Part shown: positions 53,017-64,000 of the stretch, piece after piece
How positions within the stretch are numbered: the stretch's first letter is position 1
How the letters are laid out: every line of letters begins with the position of its first letter
DNA from: Myxococcales bacterium
Lineage (GTDB): Bacteria > Myxococcota_A > Polyangia > Haliangiales > Haliangiaceae
DNA length: 64,000 nt
Assembly (NCBI GenBank): GCA_016717005.1
Contig: JADJUF010000008.1
Coordinates: forward strand, 449,501 to 513,500
Reading direction: 5' to 3'
Notes under the pieces: model-generated
Told to the model about the DNA's origin: nothing
The model's input: the letters and a program-made list of their open reading frames with translations, nothing else
The model's database searches: none
Translations under genes and position numbers: made by a program

Positions 53017-54072
53017 TCAGGGCAGCTTGGGCTCGGTGAGGCCGCCGGGGCACGCCAGGCCGTTGCCGAGGAAGTCGACGAGGTCGGTGACCTCGGCCGG
53101 GGTCAGGCCCTTGTCGTTGAACAGCGGCGACAGGTTCGGGTTCGGGGTCGCGGCCGACGCCATGTACTTGACGGCGTCCTCGAGCGACGCCACCGGAGCC
53201 GTCGTGGAAGTACGGCGCGCTGGCGCCGATGCCGCGCAGCGACGGCACCTTGAACGACCGAAGTCGGTGTCCTTGCCGGTGACCTTCTTGCGGCCGACGT
53301 CGACCGCGGCGAGGTCCTTGCCGGCGAAGCCGATGCCGGCGTTCCAGAACACGCCGCCCTTGGTCATCATCGCGGCCGAGAAGTGCGGCGGCGTGTGGCA
53401 CGCGGTACAGGCCCTTGCTCATGAACACGTCGAGCCCGCGCTGCTGGCCCTCGGTGAGCGCGGCCTTGTCGCCGCCGGCGAACTTGTCGTACGGCGTCGC
53501 GGTGCCAGGATCGTGCGCTCGTACGCCGACAGCGCCTCGGTCACCTGCGCGGCCGTGGCCGGCCCGGGGCCGAACGCGTCCTTCCACATCGCGGCGTAGC
53601 CGGGGATCTTGGCCAGCTCGGCGGCCTTGGCCTCGAGCTTGTCCTCGCCGACGCCCATGTTGCCGCCGGCCCACGCGCCCTTGGCCTGGGCCTCGAGGGT
53701 CTCGGCCCGACCGTCCCAGTAGAACGCGCCGTCGTAGTAGCCGACGTTCCACAGGGTCGGCGAGTGCCGGGTCAGCGGCTTGTCGCCGGCGCCGAGCGCC
53801 AGCGGCAGCGCGCCGCCGGTGCCGTTCTCGTTCATGTGACACGAGTAGCAGGCGCGCGACCCGTCGACCGACAGGCGCTTGTCGAAGAACAGCGCGTTGC
53901 CGAGCGTGACCTTGGCGGCGTTCTGCGGATCGGTCGAGGCGGCCAGCGGCGGCATCGCCACGAGCGTGCCCTGCGACGGGCGCGCGGACGGCGGCGGCGG
54001 CGGCGGCGGCTTGGGCGCGGGCGCCGAACCGGTACCGGCGCCCGATCGAGTCCAAGCAGGACGGGTGCGCAT
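53017..54072 (-). CDS. Di-haem cytochrome c peroxidase / MauG family (four frameshifts as read)
   Basis: N-terminal Pro-rich start (MRTRPAWTRSGAGTG) without an obvious export signal, so the true start may be further up. First haem site CYSCH in LSVDGSRACYSCHMNENGTG, followed by PLTRHSPTLWNVGYYDGAFY. The second haem site CTACH, before TPPHFSA, is recovered only if two bases lost near 53408 are restored. Further indels near 53505, 53255 and 53203 restore ATPYDKFAGGD, FRSFKVPSLRGIG and DGSVASLEDAV. Ends VTDLVDFLGNGLACPGG. The family reduces peroxide or modifies proteins in the periplasm. Confidence 0.8.
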
Positions 54073-54107
54073 GGCCGGAGGCTACTACCGAACCCGCGCC
54101 GGCGACA

Positions 54108-54504
54108 TCACGGCGTCGCGGCATCTGGCCGGGCGTTGTCGAGGCACGCGATCAGCGGGTCGCACTCCTGCTCCTCGCGCAGGCACCTCGTAGACCCGGA
54201 CCTGGCGCGACGACAGCGACTGGGCCTGGCACGACTCGACGAACTTCTTGGTGTGGACCGGCGCCGTCGACTCGATCTCGAGCTTGGCCAGCTCCTCGGG
54301 CGACATCGTCGCCCGCGCGTCGGCGATCGCGCAGTCGGTCATGCGCGGCCCCAGCGCCTCGCACGCCGCGTCGCGCCGGCGCTCGAGCTCGGTGCGTCGA
54401 TCGGGCGGCGGGGCGGGCTCGTCGGGAGACGACGGCGCGGGGTGCGAGCCGCCGCAGGCGGCGACGGCCAGCGCGATGACGATGACGCTCGAGACGCGGA
54501 TCAT
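54108..54504 (-). CDS. Small lipoprotein (one frameshift as read)
   Basis: ATG at 54504, overlapping the stop of the preceding lipoprotein gene by one base (TGATG). Signal VIVIALAVAAC, then Pro/Ser linker and a helical, Cys-containing domain (RRRDAACEALGPRMTDC, KKFVESCQAQSLS). Near 54187 the frame breaks; restoring a GTGTG from GTG gives VYEVCLREEQECDPLIACLD and the natural stop at 54108. Four to six Cys suggest disulfides. Shares layout with the upstream 123-residue lipoprotein. Function unknown. Confidence 0.7.
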
Positions 54505-54875
54505 CAGCGGAAGCGCTCGCCCTCGCTGCCCTCGTCGTCGAGCGGCGCCAGGCACGAGCTCTCGAGCTGGGTCACCGCGGTGGCCTTGGTCACGCACGCG
54601 ACCACGCGATCCGCCGAGGTCTTGCACTCGGCCAGGACCATCGCGACGTTGTCGGCGACCTCGGCCTCGGTCATCTTGGTGCGCTCGGCCGCGGCCTGGT
54701 ACAGCTCGGTGACGTGGGCGGCGATGCCGTCGCAGGCCGCTGGGTCGCCACCGGTGCCGGTGGGCGTGCCGGTGCCGGTGCCGGTCCCCGGGCCGGGCTT
54801 GGTCGCCGAGCCGCCCTTGCACCCGCACGCGACCACCCCCAGCGACAGCGCGAGCGCGACGGCGACCAGCTTCAC
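54504..54875 (-). CDS. Small Cys-containing lipoprotein
   Basis: 123 residues, ATG at 54875. Signal VAVALALSLGVVAC, acylated Cys in ACGCKGG. A GTGTGTGTPTGTGG linker lies on a small GGTGCC tandem repeat. The helical domain contains AACDGIAAHVTELYQAAAER, LAECKTSADRVVACVTKA and LESSCLAP, a four-Cys pattern like the neighbouring lipoprotein. Probably a paralogue pair in one operon. Function unknown. Confidence 0.75.
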   Translation of the reverse strand: MKLVAVALALSLGVVACGCKGGSATKPGPGTGTGTGTPTGTGGDPAACDGIAAHVTELYQAAAERTKMTEAEVADNVAMVLAECKTSADRVVACVTKATAVTQLESSCLAPLDDEGSEGERFR

Positions 54876-54913
54876 GGCTGGAATCTACCGCTCGCGCCTG
54901 GCCGCCGCCACGA

Positions 54914-55660
54914 TCACGCCGGGTCGAATCCCGCGATCACGAACGGCGGCGTCGCGACCCGCGCCCGGTGGCTCCAGTCGATCTGCAGCGGCGTGACGCT
55001 CGCCAGGCCGTCGGCGATCGCGTTGCAGTCCGAGCCCGGCACGTCCTCGTGCCCGAGCGAGCCGCCGCCGATCCAGTAGTACGGGCGCCCGTACGGATCC
55101 TCGCGCTCGGTCACGTCGTTCTGGTAGCGGCGCTTGCCGAGCGTGGTCCACGCGTAGCGGCGCTCGCCAGCGCCCGGGATGTTGACATTGACGACCTCGC
55201 CCGGCGCCAGGTCGACCAGCGCCGCCGCGACCAGCCCGGCCGCGAACTCGAGCGCGGTCGCCAGCGTCGACGCCCGCGGCGCCATCGACAGCGCCACCCC
55301 GCGATGACCGCGCAGCGCGCCCTCGACCGCCCCGGCGACGGTCCGGAGTAGTAGACGTCGCTGCCGAGGTTGTAGCCGTCGTTGGGGCCCGAGACGACGA
55401 TGTCCGGCGGCCGCGGCGCCAGGCGCAGGAGCCCGACGTAGACGCAGTCGGCCGGGGTGCCCGACAGCGACCAGCGCCCGGGCATGAGCTCGCGCGCGCG
55501 CACCGGCTTGTGCAGCGTGATCGCGTGCGACGCCGCCGAGCGCGGCCGCTCGGGGAGCCACGACCAGCACGTCGGCGAAGGCCGCGAGGCGATCGGCCAG
55601 GCCGGTCAACATCGGGGCGTGGATTCCGTCGTCGTTGGTGAGCAGGATCAGCGGCCGCAC
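54914..55660 (-). CDS. surE: 5'/3'-nucleotidase SurE (two compensating frameshifts as read)
   Basis: Start GTG at 55660 (GGAG upstream): VRPLILLTNDDGIHAP holds the SurE metal-binding NDDG. The frame breaks near 55556 (one extra C in a C run) and near 55346 (one base missing). Between them the other frame reads ERPRSAASHAITLHKPV, GTPADCVYVGL and VSGPNDGYNLGSDVYYSGT, all SurE signatures. The C-terminal part (VVNVNIPG, DCNAIADGLASVTPL) is back in the first frame. Removes phosphate from nucleoside monophosphates, needing a divalent metal. Length without errors about 248 residues, normal for the family. Confidence 0.88.
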   Translation of the reverse strand: MRPLILLTNDDGIHAPMLTGLADRLAAFADVLVVAPRAAALGGVARDHAAQAGARARAHARALVAVGHPGRLRLRRAPAPGAAAAGHRRLGPQRRLQPRQRRLLLRTVAGAVEGALRGHRGVALSMAPRASTLATALEFAAGLVAAALVDLAPGEVVNVNIPGAGERRYAWTTLGKRRYQNDVTEREDPYGRPYYWIGGGSLGHEDVPGSDCNAIADGLASVTPLQIDWSHRARVATPPFVIAGFDPA

Positions 55661-55700
55661 GTTCGGCTCCTGGCGCCACGCCGGGCGAGCCGCGGCGCCG

Positions 55701-55735
55701 AAAAAGACTGCGGGACGGTCTCTCGACCGTCCCGC
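55701..55735 (-). terminator. Rho-independent terminator after tRNA-Pro
   Basis: Perfect 11-bp stem (GCGGGACGGTC at 55710-55720 with 55725-55735), 4-base loop, followed on the minus strand by TTTTT (55705-55701). It ends the tRNA-Pro transcript before surE. Confidence 0.88.
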
Positions 55736-55740
55736 CCTCG

Positions 55741-55813
55741 TCGGGGCGACAGGATTTGAACCTGCGACCCCCAGACCCCAGTCTGGTGCGCTACCAGGCT
55801 GCGCTACGCCCCG
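55741..55813 (-). tRNA. tRNA-Pro (anticodon GGG), one base short in the anticodon loop
   Basis: 73 bases including the discriminator A. Acceptor CGGGGCG/CGCCCCG, D arm GCGC-AGCCTGGTA-GCGC and T arm CAGG-TTCAAAT-CCTG are normal. The anticodon stem CCAGA/TCTGG encloses CTGGGG, six bases instead of seven: one G of a G run is missing (near 55773), most likely a read error. Confidence 0.88.
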
Positions 55814-55880
55814 ATTCGGGAGGCCTACGTACTGCACTCCCGCGAGCGAGGCAAGCCCCGGCGACCGCGAAGTCGCCGAC

Positions 55881-56183
55881 CTATTGCTGGGTCGGGGTGC
55901 GGTTGCCGCCGTTCAACACATCCTTCAACACCTGCGAAGGCTTGAAGGTCAGCACGCGGCGCGCGGAGATCGTGATCTCCTCGCCGGTCTGCGGGTTGCG
56001 CCCGATGCGCGCCTTCTTCTCGCGCACGATGAAGTTGCCGAAGCCCGAGATCTTGATCTTCTCGCCGTCCTTGAGCGTGTCCTTGATCTGCTTGAACACG
56101 CTCTCGACGATCTCGGCGGCCTCCTTCTTGGAGAACCCCCCGACCTTCTCGTAGACGGCCTCGATGATGTCGGCCTTGGTCAT
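55881..56183 (-). CDS. ihfA: Integration host factor subunit alpha (HU/IHF family)
   Basis: 100 residues. MTKADIIEAVYEKVGGFSKK start, VFKQIKDTLKDGEKIKISGF, and the DNA-binding arm GRNPQTGEEITISARRV with RNPQTG. It lies directly after pheT, as ihfA does in E. coli (pheS-pheT-ihfA), which supports IhfA over HU. Bends DNA and shapes nucleoid, recombination and promoter complexes. A GGCGAC/GTCGCC hairpin follows the stop (55860-55877) without a T run. Confidence 0.92.
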   Translation of the reverse strand: MTKADIIEAVYEKVGGFSKKEAAEIVESVFKQIKDTLKDGEKIKISGFGNFIVREKKARIGRNPQTGEEITISARRVLTFKPSQVLKDVLNGGNRTPTQQ

Positions 56184-56237
56184 GCGCGCCCAGGTCAGAC
56201 ATTATCACGACTTGGCGGGACGTAGGATCAGGGATCG

Positions 56238-58681
<2,444 letters not shown>

Positions 58682-58705
58682 GAGAAACCTCGGGATCGAA
58701 GACAG

Positions 58706-58739
58706 AGACGGAGAGATGGAGAGAGAGAGAGAGAGACGG
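58706..58739. repeat. GA/CT dinucleotide tract in the pheS-pheT gap
   Basis: GAGAGAGA-type tract (CTCTCT on the coding strand) 25-58 bases before the pheT start, giving the mRNA a pyrimidine-rich stretch next to the pheT ribosome site. Confidence 0.8.
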
Positions 58740-58745
58740 GGCAGC

Positions 58746-59997
<1,252 letters not shown>

Positions 59998-60028
59998 GGG
60001 TCCTCCGGCCGGGCCGGGCCCGGCGCCG

Positions 60029-60059
60029 AAAACACGTCGAGGCCGCATAGGCGGCCTCG
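60029..60059 (-). terminator. Hairpin in the rplT-pheS gap, possible attenuator
   Basis: CGAGGCCGC, ATAG, GCGGCCTCG (60038-60059), a perfect 9-bp stem, then TGTTTT on the minus strand. It lies 32 bases before the pheS start. In E. coli the pheST operon has an attenuator in the same place. Confidence 0.6.
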
Positions 60060-60091
60060 GAAGTACGCGCGCTTGGTGCGCGACCGGCCGG

Positions 60092-60436
<345 letters not shown>

Positions 60437-60457
60437 GACGTACCTCTATCCTGAGTT

Positions 60458-60658
60458 TCAGGCGCCGTAGGGCAGCATCGCTTCGATCTGATGCTGCTGG
60501 CTCGCGCCGATGTACTTGCCGTTGCGGGCCTGACGCTTGCGCTTCTGCGACCGACCGGTCAACAGGTGGCGCTTGAACGTGCCGCCGAACTTGAACTTGC
60601 CGGTGGCGGTCTTCTTGAACCGCTTCTTGGCACCGGAGTGCGTCTTGATCTTGGGCAT
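60458..60658 (-). CDS. rpmI: 50S ribosomal protein L35
   Basis: 66 residues from the ATG at 60658: MPKIKTHSGAKKRFKKTATG, then the basic core KRHLLTGRSQKRKRQAR typical of L35. Its leader (60659 to the end of the array) is 210 bases long. Confidence 0.97.
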   Translation of the reverse strand: MPKIKTHSGAKKRFKKTATGKFKFGGTFKRHLLTGRSQKRKRQARNGKYIGASQQHQIEAMLPYGA

Positions 60659-61127
60659 AGCTACCGGGGTTCCACCCGGGTTGGGCGGAAGCGGGTTTAT
60701 GCCCGAACCGCCCGTGGCTGACAAGTCTCTTGTGTCGTCAAAAACCGGGATCCGCCCGCCCCGCCCGCTCCCTGCTGTACAAGGGCCCGAAAGCGCCCCG
60801 GGATGCGACCGGATTCGCACCTGATCGCCGGGCTGGATCCGTCACCGGGGTCCGGATCCGCGATCGGATCCGGATCCGAGACCGGCACCGAGACCGGCTC
60901 CGACACCGGCTCCGACACCGGGGCCGACACCGGCTCCGGCACCGAGACCGGCTCCGACACCGGCTCCGACTCCGACACCGGCTCCGACACCGGCTCCGGC
61001 TCCGGCTCCGACACCGGCTCCGACACCGGCTCCGACACCGGCACCGGCTCCGACGCCGACACCGGCTCCGAGGCCGGCTCCGACACCGGCTCCGACGCCG
61101 GGGCCCGGAGAGGCCGACCCTGGTGGA
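60659..61127. repeat. infC-rpmI intergenic with GGCTCC/GACACC hexamer array (about 60875-61110)
   Basis: 469 bases. The part nearest rpmI (60659-60860) is leader with no recognised gene. From about 60875 to 61110 the sequence is a hexamer array (GGCTCC, GACACC, GAGACC units), close to the infC stop at 61128. It interrupts a ribosomal operon that is normally tight. Confidence 0.85.
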
Positions 61128-61874
61128 TCAGGCCTCGGCGGGCGCTTCGGCCTCGTCGTCGTCGTCCGAGTCGTCGACGTCGGCGTTGATGGCGTCGAGG
61201 TCGTCGTCCTCGTCCTCCTCGACGTCCGGCGGCGGCGCGTGGCCCGCGGCCTTGGCCGCGTCCTTCTTGGCTTGCATGGCCGCGAGCTGCTGCTTGCGGA
61301 TCTCGGAGGCGCGGCGGACCACGTTGGGCTTGGGCGCGATGATCATGATCATGCGCCGGCCTTCCATGTTCGGGATGACCTCGACGCCGGCCAGATCGGC
61401 GGTGGCCGCGACCACGCGGTCGAGCACGTTCTTGCCGGTCTGCGGGTGCGTGATCTCGCGGCCGCGGAACACGACCGCCAGGCGGACCTTGTTGCCCGCC
61501 TCGAGGAAGCGCCGGACATGCTTCACCTTGAAGTCCATGTCGTGGCCCTCGGTCTTCGGGCGGAACTTGATCTCTTTGATCTCGACCGTCGAGGCGTGCT
61601 TCTTGGCCTTCTGCTTCTGCTTGGCCTGCTCGTACTTGTACTTGCCGTAGTCCATGATCCGGCACACCGGCGGGAAGGCGCGGGGCGAGATCTCGACGAG
61701 GTCGAGGCCCTTCTCCTCCGCGAGGCGCACGGCCTCGTGGGTGGGCAGCACCCCGAGCTGCTCGCCACCGTCTTCGACGATGACGCGGACCTCGGGCACG
61801 CGGATGCGGTGATTGATGCGCAGGCCGCCCTGGGGGCGGCGGCGGTCGTCACGACCCGGGGGTCGGCCGTTCAT
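61128..61874 (-). CDS. infC: Translation initiation factor IF-3 with acidic C-terminal tail
   Basis: 248 residues, against about 180 in most bacteria. After a short basic lead (MNGRPPGRDDRRRPQGG) the N domain contains INHRIRVPEVRVI and LVEISPRAFPPVCRIMDYGK. The C domain contains EIKFRPKTEGHDMDFKVKHV and FRGREITH. The last 58 residues are an Ala/Lys helix followed by an acidic run (VEEDEDDDLDAINAD, SDDDDEAEAPAEA). M. xanthus IF3 (Dsg) has a comparable tail of 66 residues that is needed for development. Prevents premature subunit joining and checks start codons. Confidence 0.95.
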   Translation of the reverse strand: MNGRPPGRDDRRRPQGGLRINHRIRVPEVRVIVEDGGEQLGVLPTHEAVRLAEEKGLDLVEISPRAFPPVCRIMDYGKYKYEQAKQKQKAKKHASTVEIKEIKFRPKTEGHDMDFKVKHVRRFLEAGNKVRLAVVFRGREITHPQTGKNVLDRVVAATADLAGVEVIPNMEGRRMIMIIAPKPNVVRRASEIRKQQLAAMQAKKDAAKAAGHAPPPDVEEDEDDDLDAINADVDDSDDDDEAEAPAEA

Positions 61875-61997
61875 GGAGAAACACTCGAAAACGTCATCGG
61901 AATCCTTGGAGGGCGTGGACCGCGCGGACGCGGCGCACCGGTTCTACCGCAACTCGCCGGGCGTTTGTCTAGCCCGGATCACGATCAGACACCGCGA

Positions 61998-63822
61998 TCA
62001 CGCCGCGGTGGGGGCCGGCAGCCCCCCACGGGGGATGGCCGCGGCGGCCCGGAGGTGCTCGATGAAGGCGTCGATGGCCATGGCCGGCAGCTGGGCGCCC
62101 TCGCGGGTCCGCACCGCCACCGCCCGGGCCTCGACCTCCTTGTCGCCGCACACGAGCATGAACGGCACCTTCTCGAGCTGGGCCTGCCGGATCTTCTGGC
62201 CCAGCTTCTCGCCGCCGGTGTGGGTGTCGACCCGGAACCCGGCCGCGGTCAGCTGCGCCGCGACCTCGTCGCAGTACGCGGTCTGGCGGTCGCCGATCGA
62301 GATCAGCCGGGCCTGGACCGGGGCCAGCCACACCGGGAACGCGCCGGCGTAGTGCTCGGTCAGGATCGCGAAGAACCGCTCGACCGAGCCCATCAGCGCC
62401 CGGTGGACCATGACGATGCGGTGCTTGGCGCCGTCGGCCCCGACGTACTGCAGATCGAAGCGCTCCGGCAGGTTGAAGTCGACCTGCACCGTCGAGCACT
62501 GCCACTCGCGCCCCAGGCAGTCCCGGAGCTTGAGGTCGATCTTCGGGCCGTAGAACGCGCCGCCGCCGGGGTCGACCTCGTACGGCAGGCCCGAGGCCTT
62601 GAGCACGTCGAGCAGCGCCGCCTCGGCGACGCGCCACAGGTCGGGCTCGCCGACCGAGTCCTTGGGCTGCGTCGCCAGGTACAGCTTGAAGTCGGTGAAG
62701 CCGAACGTCCGCAGGACGTACAGGCAGAAGTTGACGACCCGGGTCAGCTCGCCGGGGAGCTGCTCGCGGGTCATGAACAGGTGCGCGTCGTCCTGCGTGA
62801 ACCCGCGCACGCGCAGGAGCCCGTGCATGACGCCCGAGCGCTCGTACCGGTAGACGGTGCCCAGCTCGGCCCAGCGGTGCGGCAGCTCGCGGTAGCTGCG
62901 CAGGCCCTTCTTGAACATCGTGCAGTGGAACGGGCAGTTCATCGGCTTGGCCAGGTACTCCTGACCGTCGACGTCCATGCCGGAGAACATGTTCTCCTTG
63001 TAGAACGACAGGTGGCCCGACTGCTTCCACAGCTCGTCGCGGGCGATGTGGGGCGAGCCGACCAGCTCGTAGCCGTTGGCGAAGTGCTCCTCGCGCCAGA
63101 ACGACTCCATCAGGTGGCGGATGCGCGCGCCCTTGGGGTGCCACAGCACCAGGCCCGCGCCGATCGTCTCGTCGATCGAGAACAGGTCGAGGTCCTTGCC
63201 GATCCGGCGGTGATCGCGGCGCTTGGCCTCCTCGAGCAGCGCCAGGTGGGCGTCGAGCTCGGCCTTGGTCGAGAACGCGGTGCCGTAGATGCGCTGGAGC
63301 TGGGCGTTCTTCTCGTTGCCGCGCCAGTACGCGCCGGCGACGCTGAGCAGCTTGAACGCGCCGATCTCGCCGGTGCGCGCGACGTGGGGGCCGCGGCACA
63401 AGTCGAACCAGTCGCCGGTCGTAGCAGCTGACGACCGCGTCGGGCGGGAACGAGTCGATGAGCTCGACCTTGTAGGTCTCGCCCAGCGCGGCGAACCGGG
63501 CCTTGGCGTCGTCGCGCCCGAGCTCGTGGCGCTCGAACGGCTCGTTGGCCTTGACGATCCTGGCCATCTCGCCCTCGATCTTGGCGAGGTCGTCCTCGGA
63601 GAACGGCGCCGCGCGCTCGAAGTCGTAGTAGAAGCCCGTGTCGATCGACGGGCCGATCGTGACCTTGGTGCCGGGGAACAGGCGCTGGACCGCCTTGGCC
63701 ATGACGTGCGCGGTCGAGTGGCGCAGCGTCTCGAGCGGCGACAAGGTCGGGGTGGCGCCGACCAGCCCCGCGAGGAGCTCCTGGTCGACGGCGGCGGCGG
63801 CGGGATCGATCTCGGCGGACAT
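61998..63822 (-). CDS. thrS: Threonine-tRNA ligase, lacking the TGS domain (one frameshift as read)
   Basis: About 608 residues from the ATG at 63822. The usual N-terminal TGS domain (about 60 residues) is absent: the editing domain starts almost at once with LRHSTAHVMAKAVQ (HxxxH). A frame break near 63419 (ACAC read as AC) interrupts SCYDTGDWFDLCRGPHV, which supplies the editing Cys and His. The catalytic core is intact: zinc ligands Cys in KPMNCPFHC, His in DDAHLFM and His in VMVHRALMGS, and motif 2 region RVRGFTQDD. The anticodon domain ends the protein. First gene of the thrS-infC-rpmI-rplT-pheST-ihfA cluster. Confidence 0.94.
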
Positions 63823-64000
63823 GCGGGCCGGGACTATGAGGGGTTTCGCCTGGGCCGACAAGCGGCGGCGCGCCCGGCCGCGACAGCGCGCACCCGGGGT
63901 GGTACTCCCCGGGGCCGTCCAGCAGGGCCCCTCGCCGCGCGGCTCGCCATGGCCCGCCCGCCCCAGCCCCCTGCCCCCACGCCGCCGGCGCCCGCGCCCG
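63823..64000. other. Upstream region of thrS, no gene seen
   Basis: 178 bases to the window end, GC- and Pro-codon-rich. No start, tRNA or T-box-like element recognised. The sequence could be the end or start of a gene beyond the window. Confidence 0.4.

Noticed and set aside
54760..54795. GGTGCC tandem units as another intergenic array
   Set aside because: They are in frame inside a lipoprotein gene and encode its Gly-Thr linker.

Overview
Organism and overall character. The window is about 70% GC, almost fully coding, and rich in lipoproteins, outer-membrane proteins, eukaryote-type Ser/Thr kinases with PEGA/TPR partners, an FHA protein, a TPR/AAA regulator and a giant repeat lipoprotein. 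Initiation factor 3 carries a long acidic tail like that of Myxococcus xanthus Dsg. This points to a myxobacterium-like member of Myxococcota. That is inference from gene content; no rRNA is present.

Layout. 0-8.6 kb: 3' end of a penicillin-binding protein, a TPR/barrel protein, a GIY-YIG protein coupled to a membrane TPR protein, citrate synthase with a strong terminator, apaG, and a three-gene minus-strand operon (D-2-hydroxyacid dehydrogenase, GT-B-like/coiled-coil protein, His-rich lipoprotein). 8.6-21 kb: AAA/TPR regulator, RHH-FHA protein, HEAT-like lipoprotein divergent from an OmpP1/FadL-like protein and a saccharopine-dehydrogenase-like enzyme, a paired M16 peptidase operon and a DUF4344-like metallopeptidase lipoprotein. 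21-27 kb: two glutaredoxin-like proteins (one without the redox cysteine), alpha/beta hydrolase, universal stress protein, pectinacetylesterase-like lipoprotein, GST. 27-35 kb: a 2-hydroxyacyl-CoA dehydratase/activase pair preceded by three palindromic operators, with a TetR gene and a phospholipase-D-like gene just upstream. 36-41 kb: a complete maltose-type sugar ABC operon whose four genes overlap by ATGA/GTGA. 41-50 kb: recJ, a PEGA kinase and a 1664-residue lipoprotein of 19 Cys-rich repeats. 50-56 kb: a PEGA/TPR-type protein with a kinase, a di-haem peroxidase, two small lipoproteins, surE, tRNA-Arg(CCT) and tRNA-Pro(GGG). 56-64 kb: thrS-infC-rpmI-rplT-pheS-pheT-ihfA, the order known from E. 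coli.

Two genome-scale signals stand out. First, long hexamer-based tandem arrays built on GGAGCC/GGCTCC (with GGAACC and GGAxCC variants) lie between genes at six places, usually starting within a few bases of a stop codon, and never interrupt a recognisable gene. Second, from about 50.4 kb to 63.4 kb roughly twenty small indels break otherwise conserved genes, including the essential pheT and thrS and the anticodon loop of tRNA-Pro. The first 50 kb shows none that I could find. Many of the indels look like the loss of one unit of a very short tandem repeat, so sequencing or assembly error is the likeliest explanation. Genes affected are annotated over their full reconstructed span.

Other themes: repeated 4-base GTGA/ATGA stop-start overlaps indicate translational coupling, and several genes have a TAnnnT-like -10 box only 6-7 bases before the start codon and no Shine-Dalgarno, suggesting leaderless transcripts.
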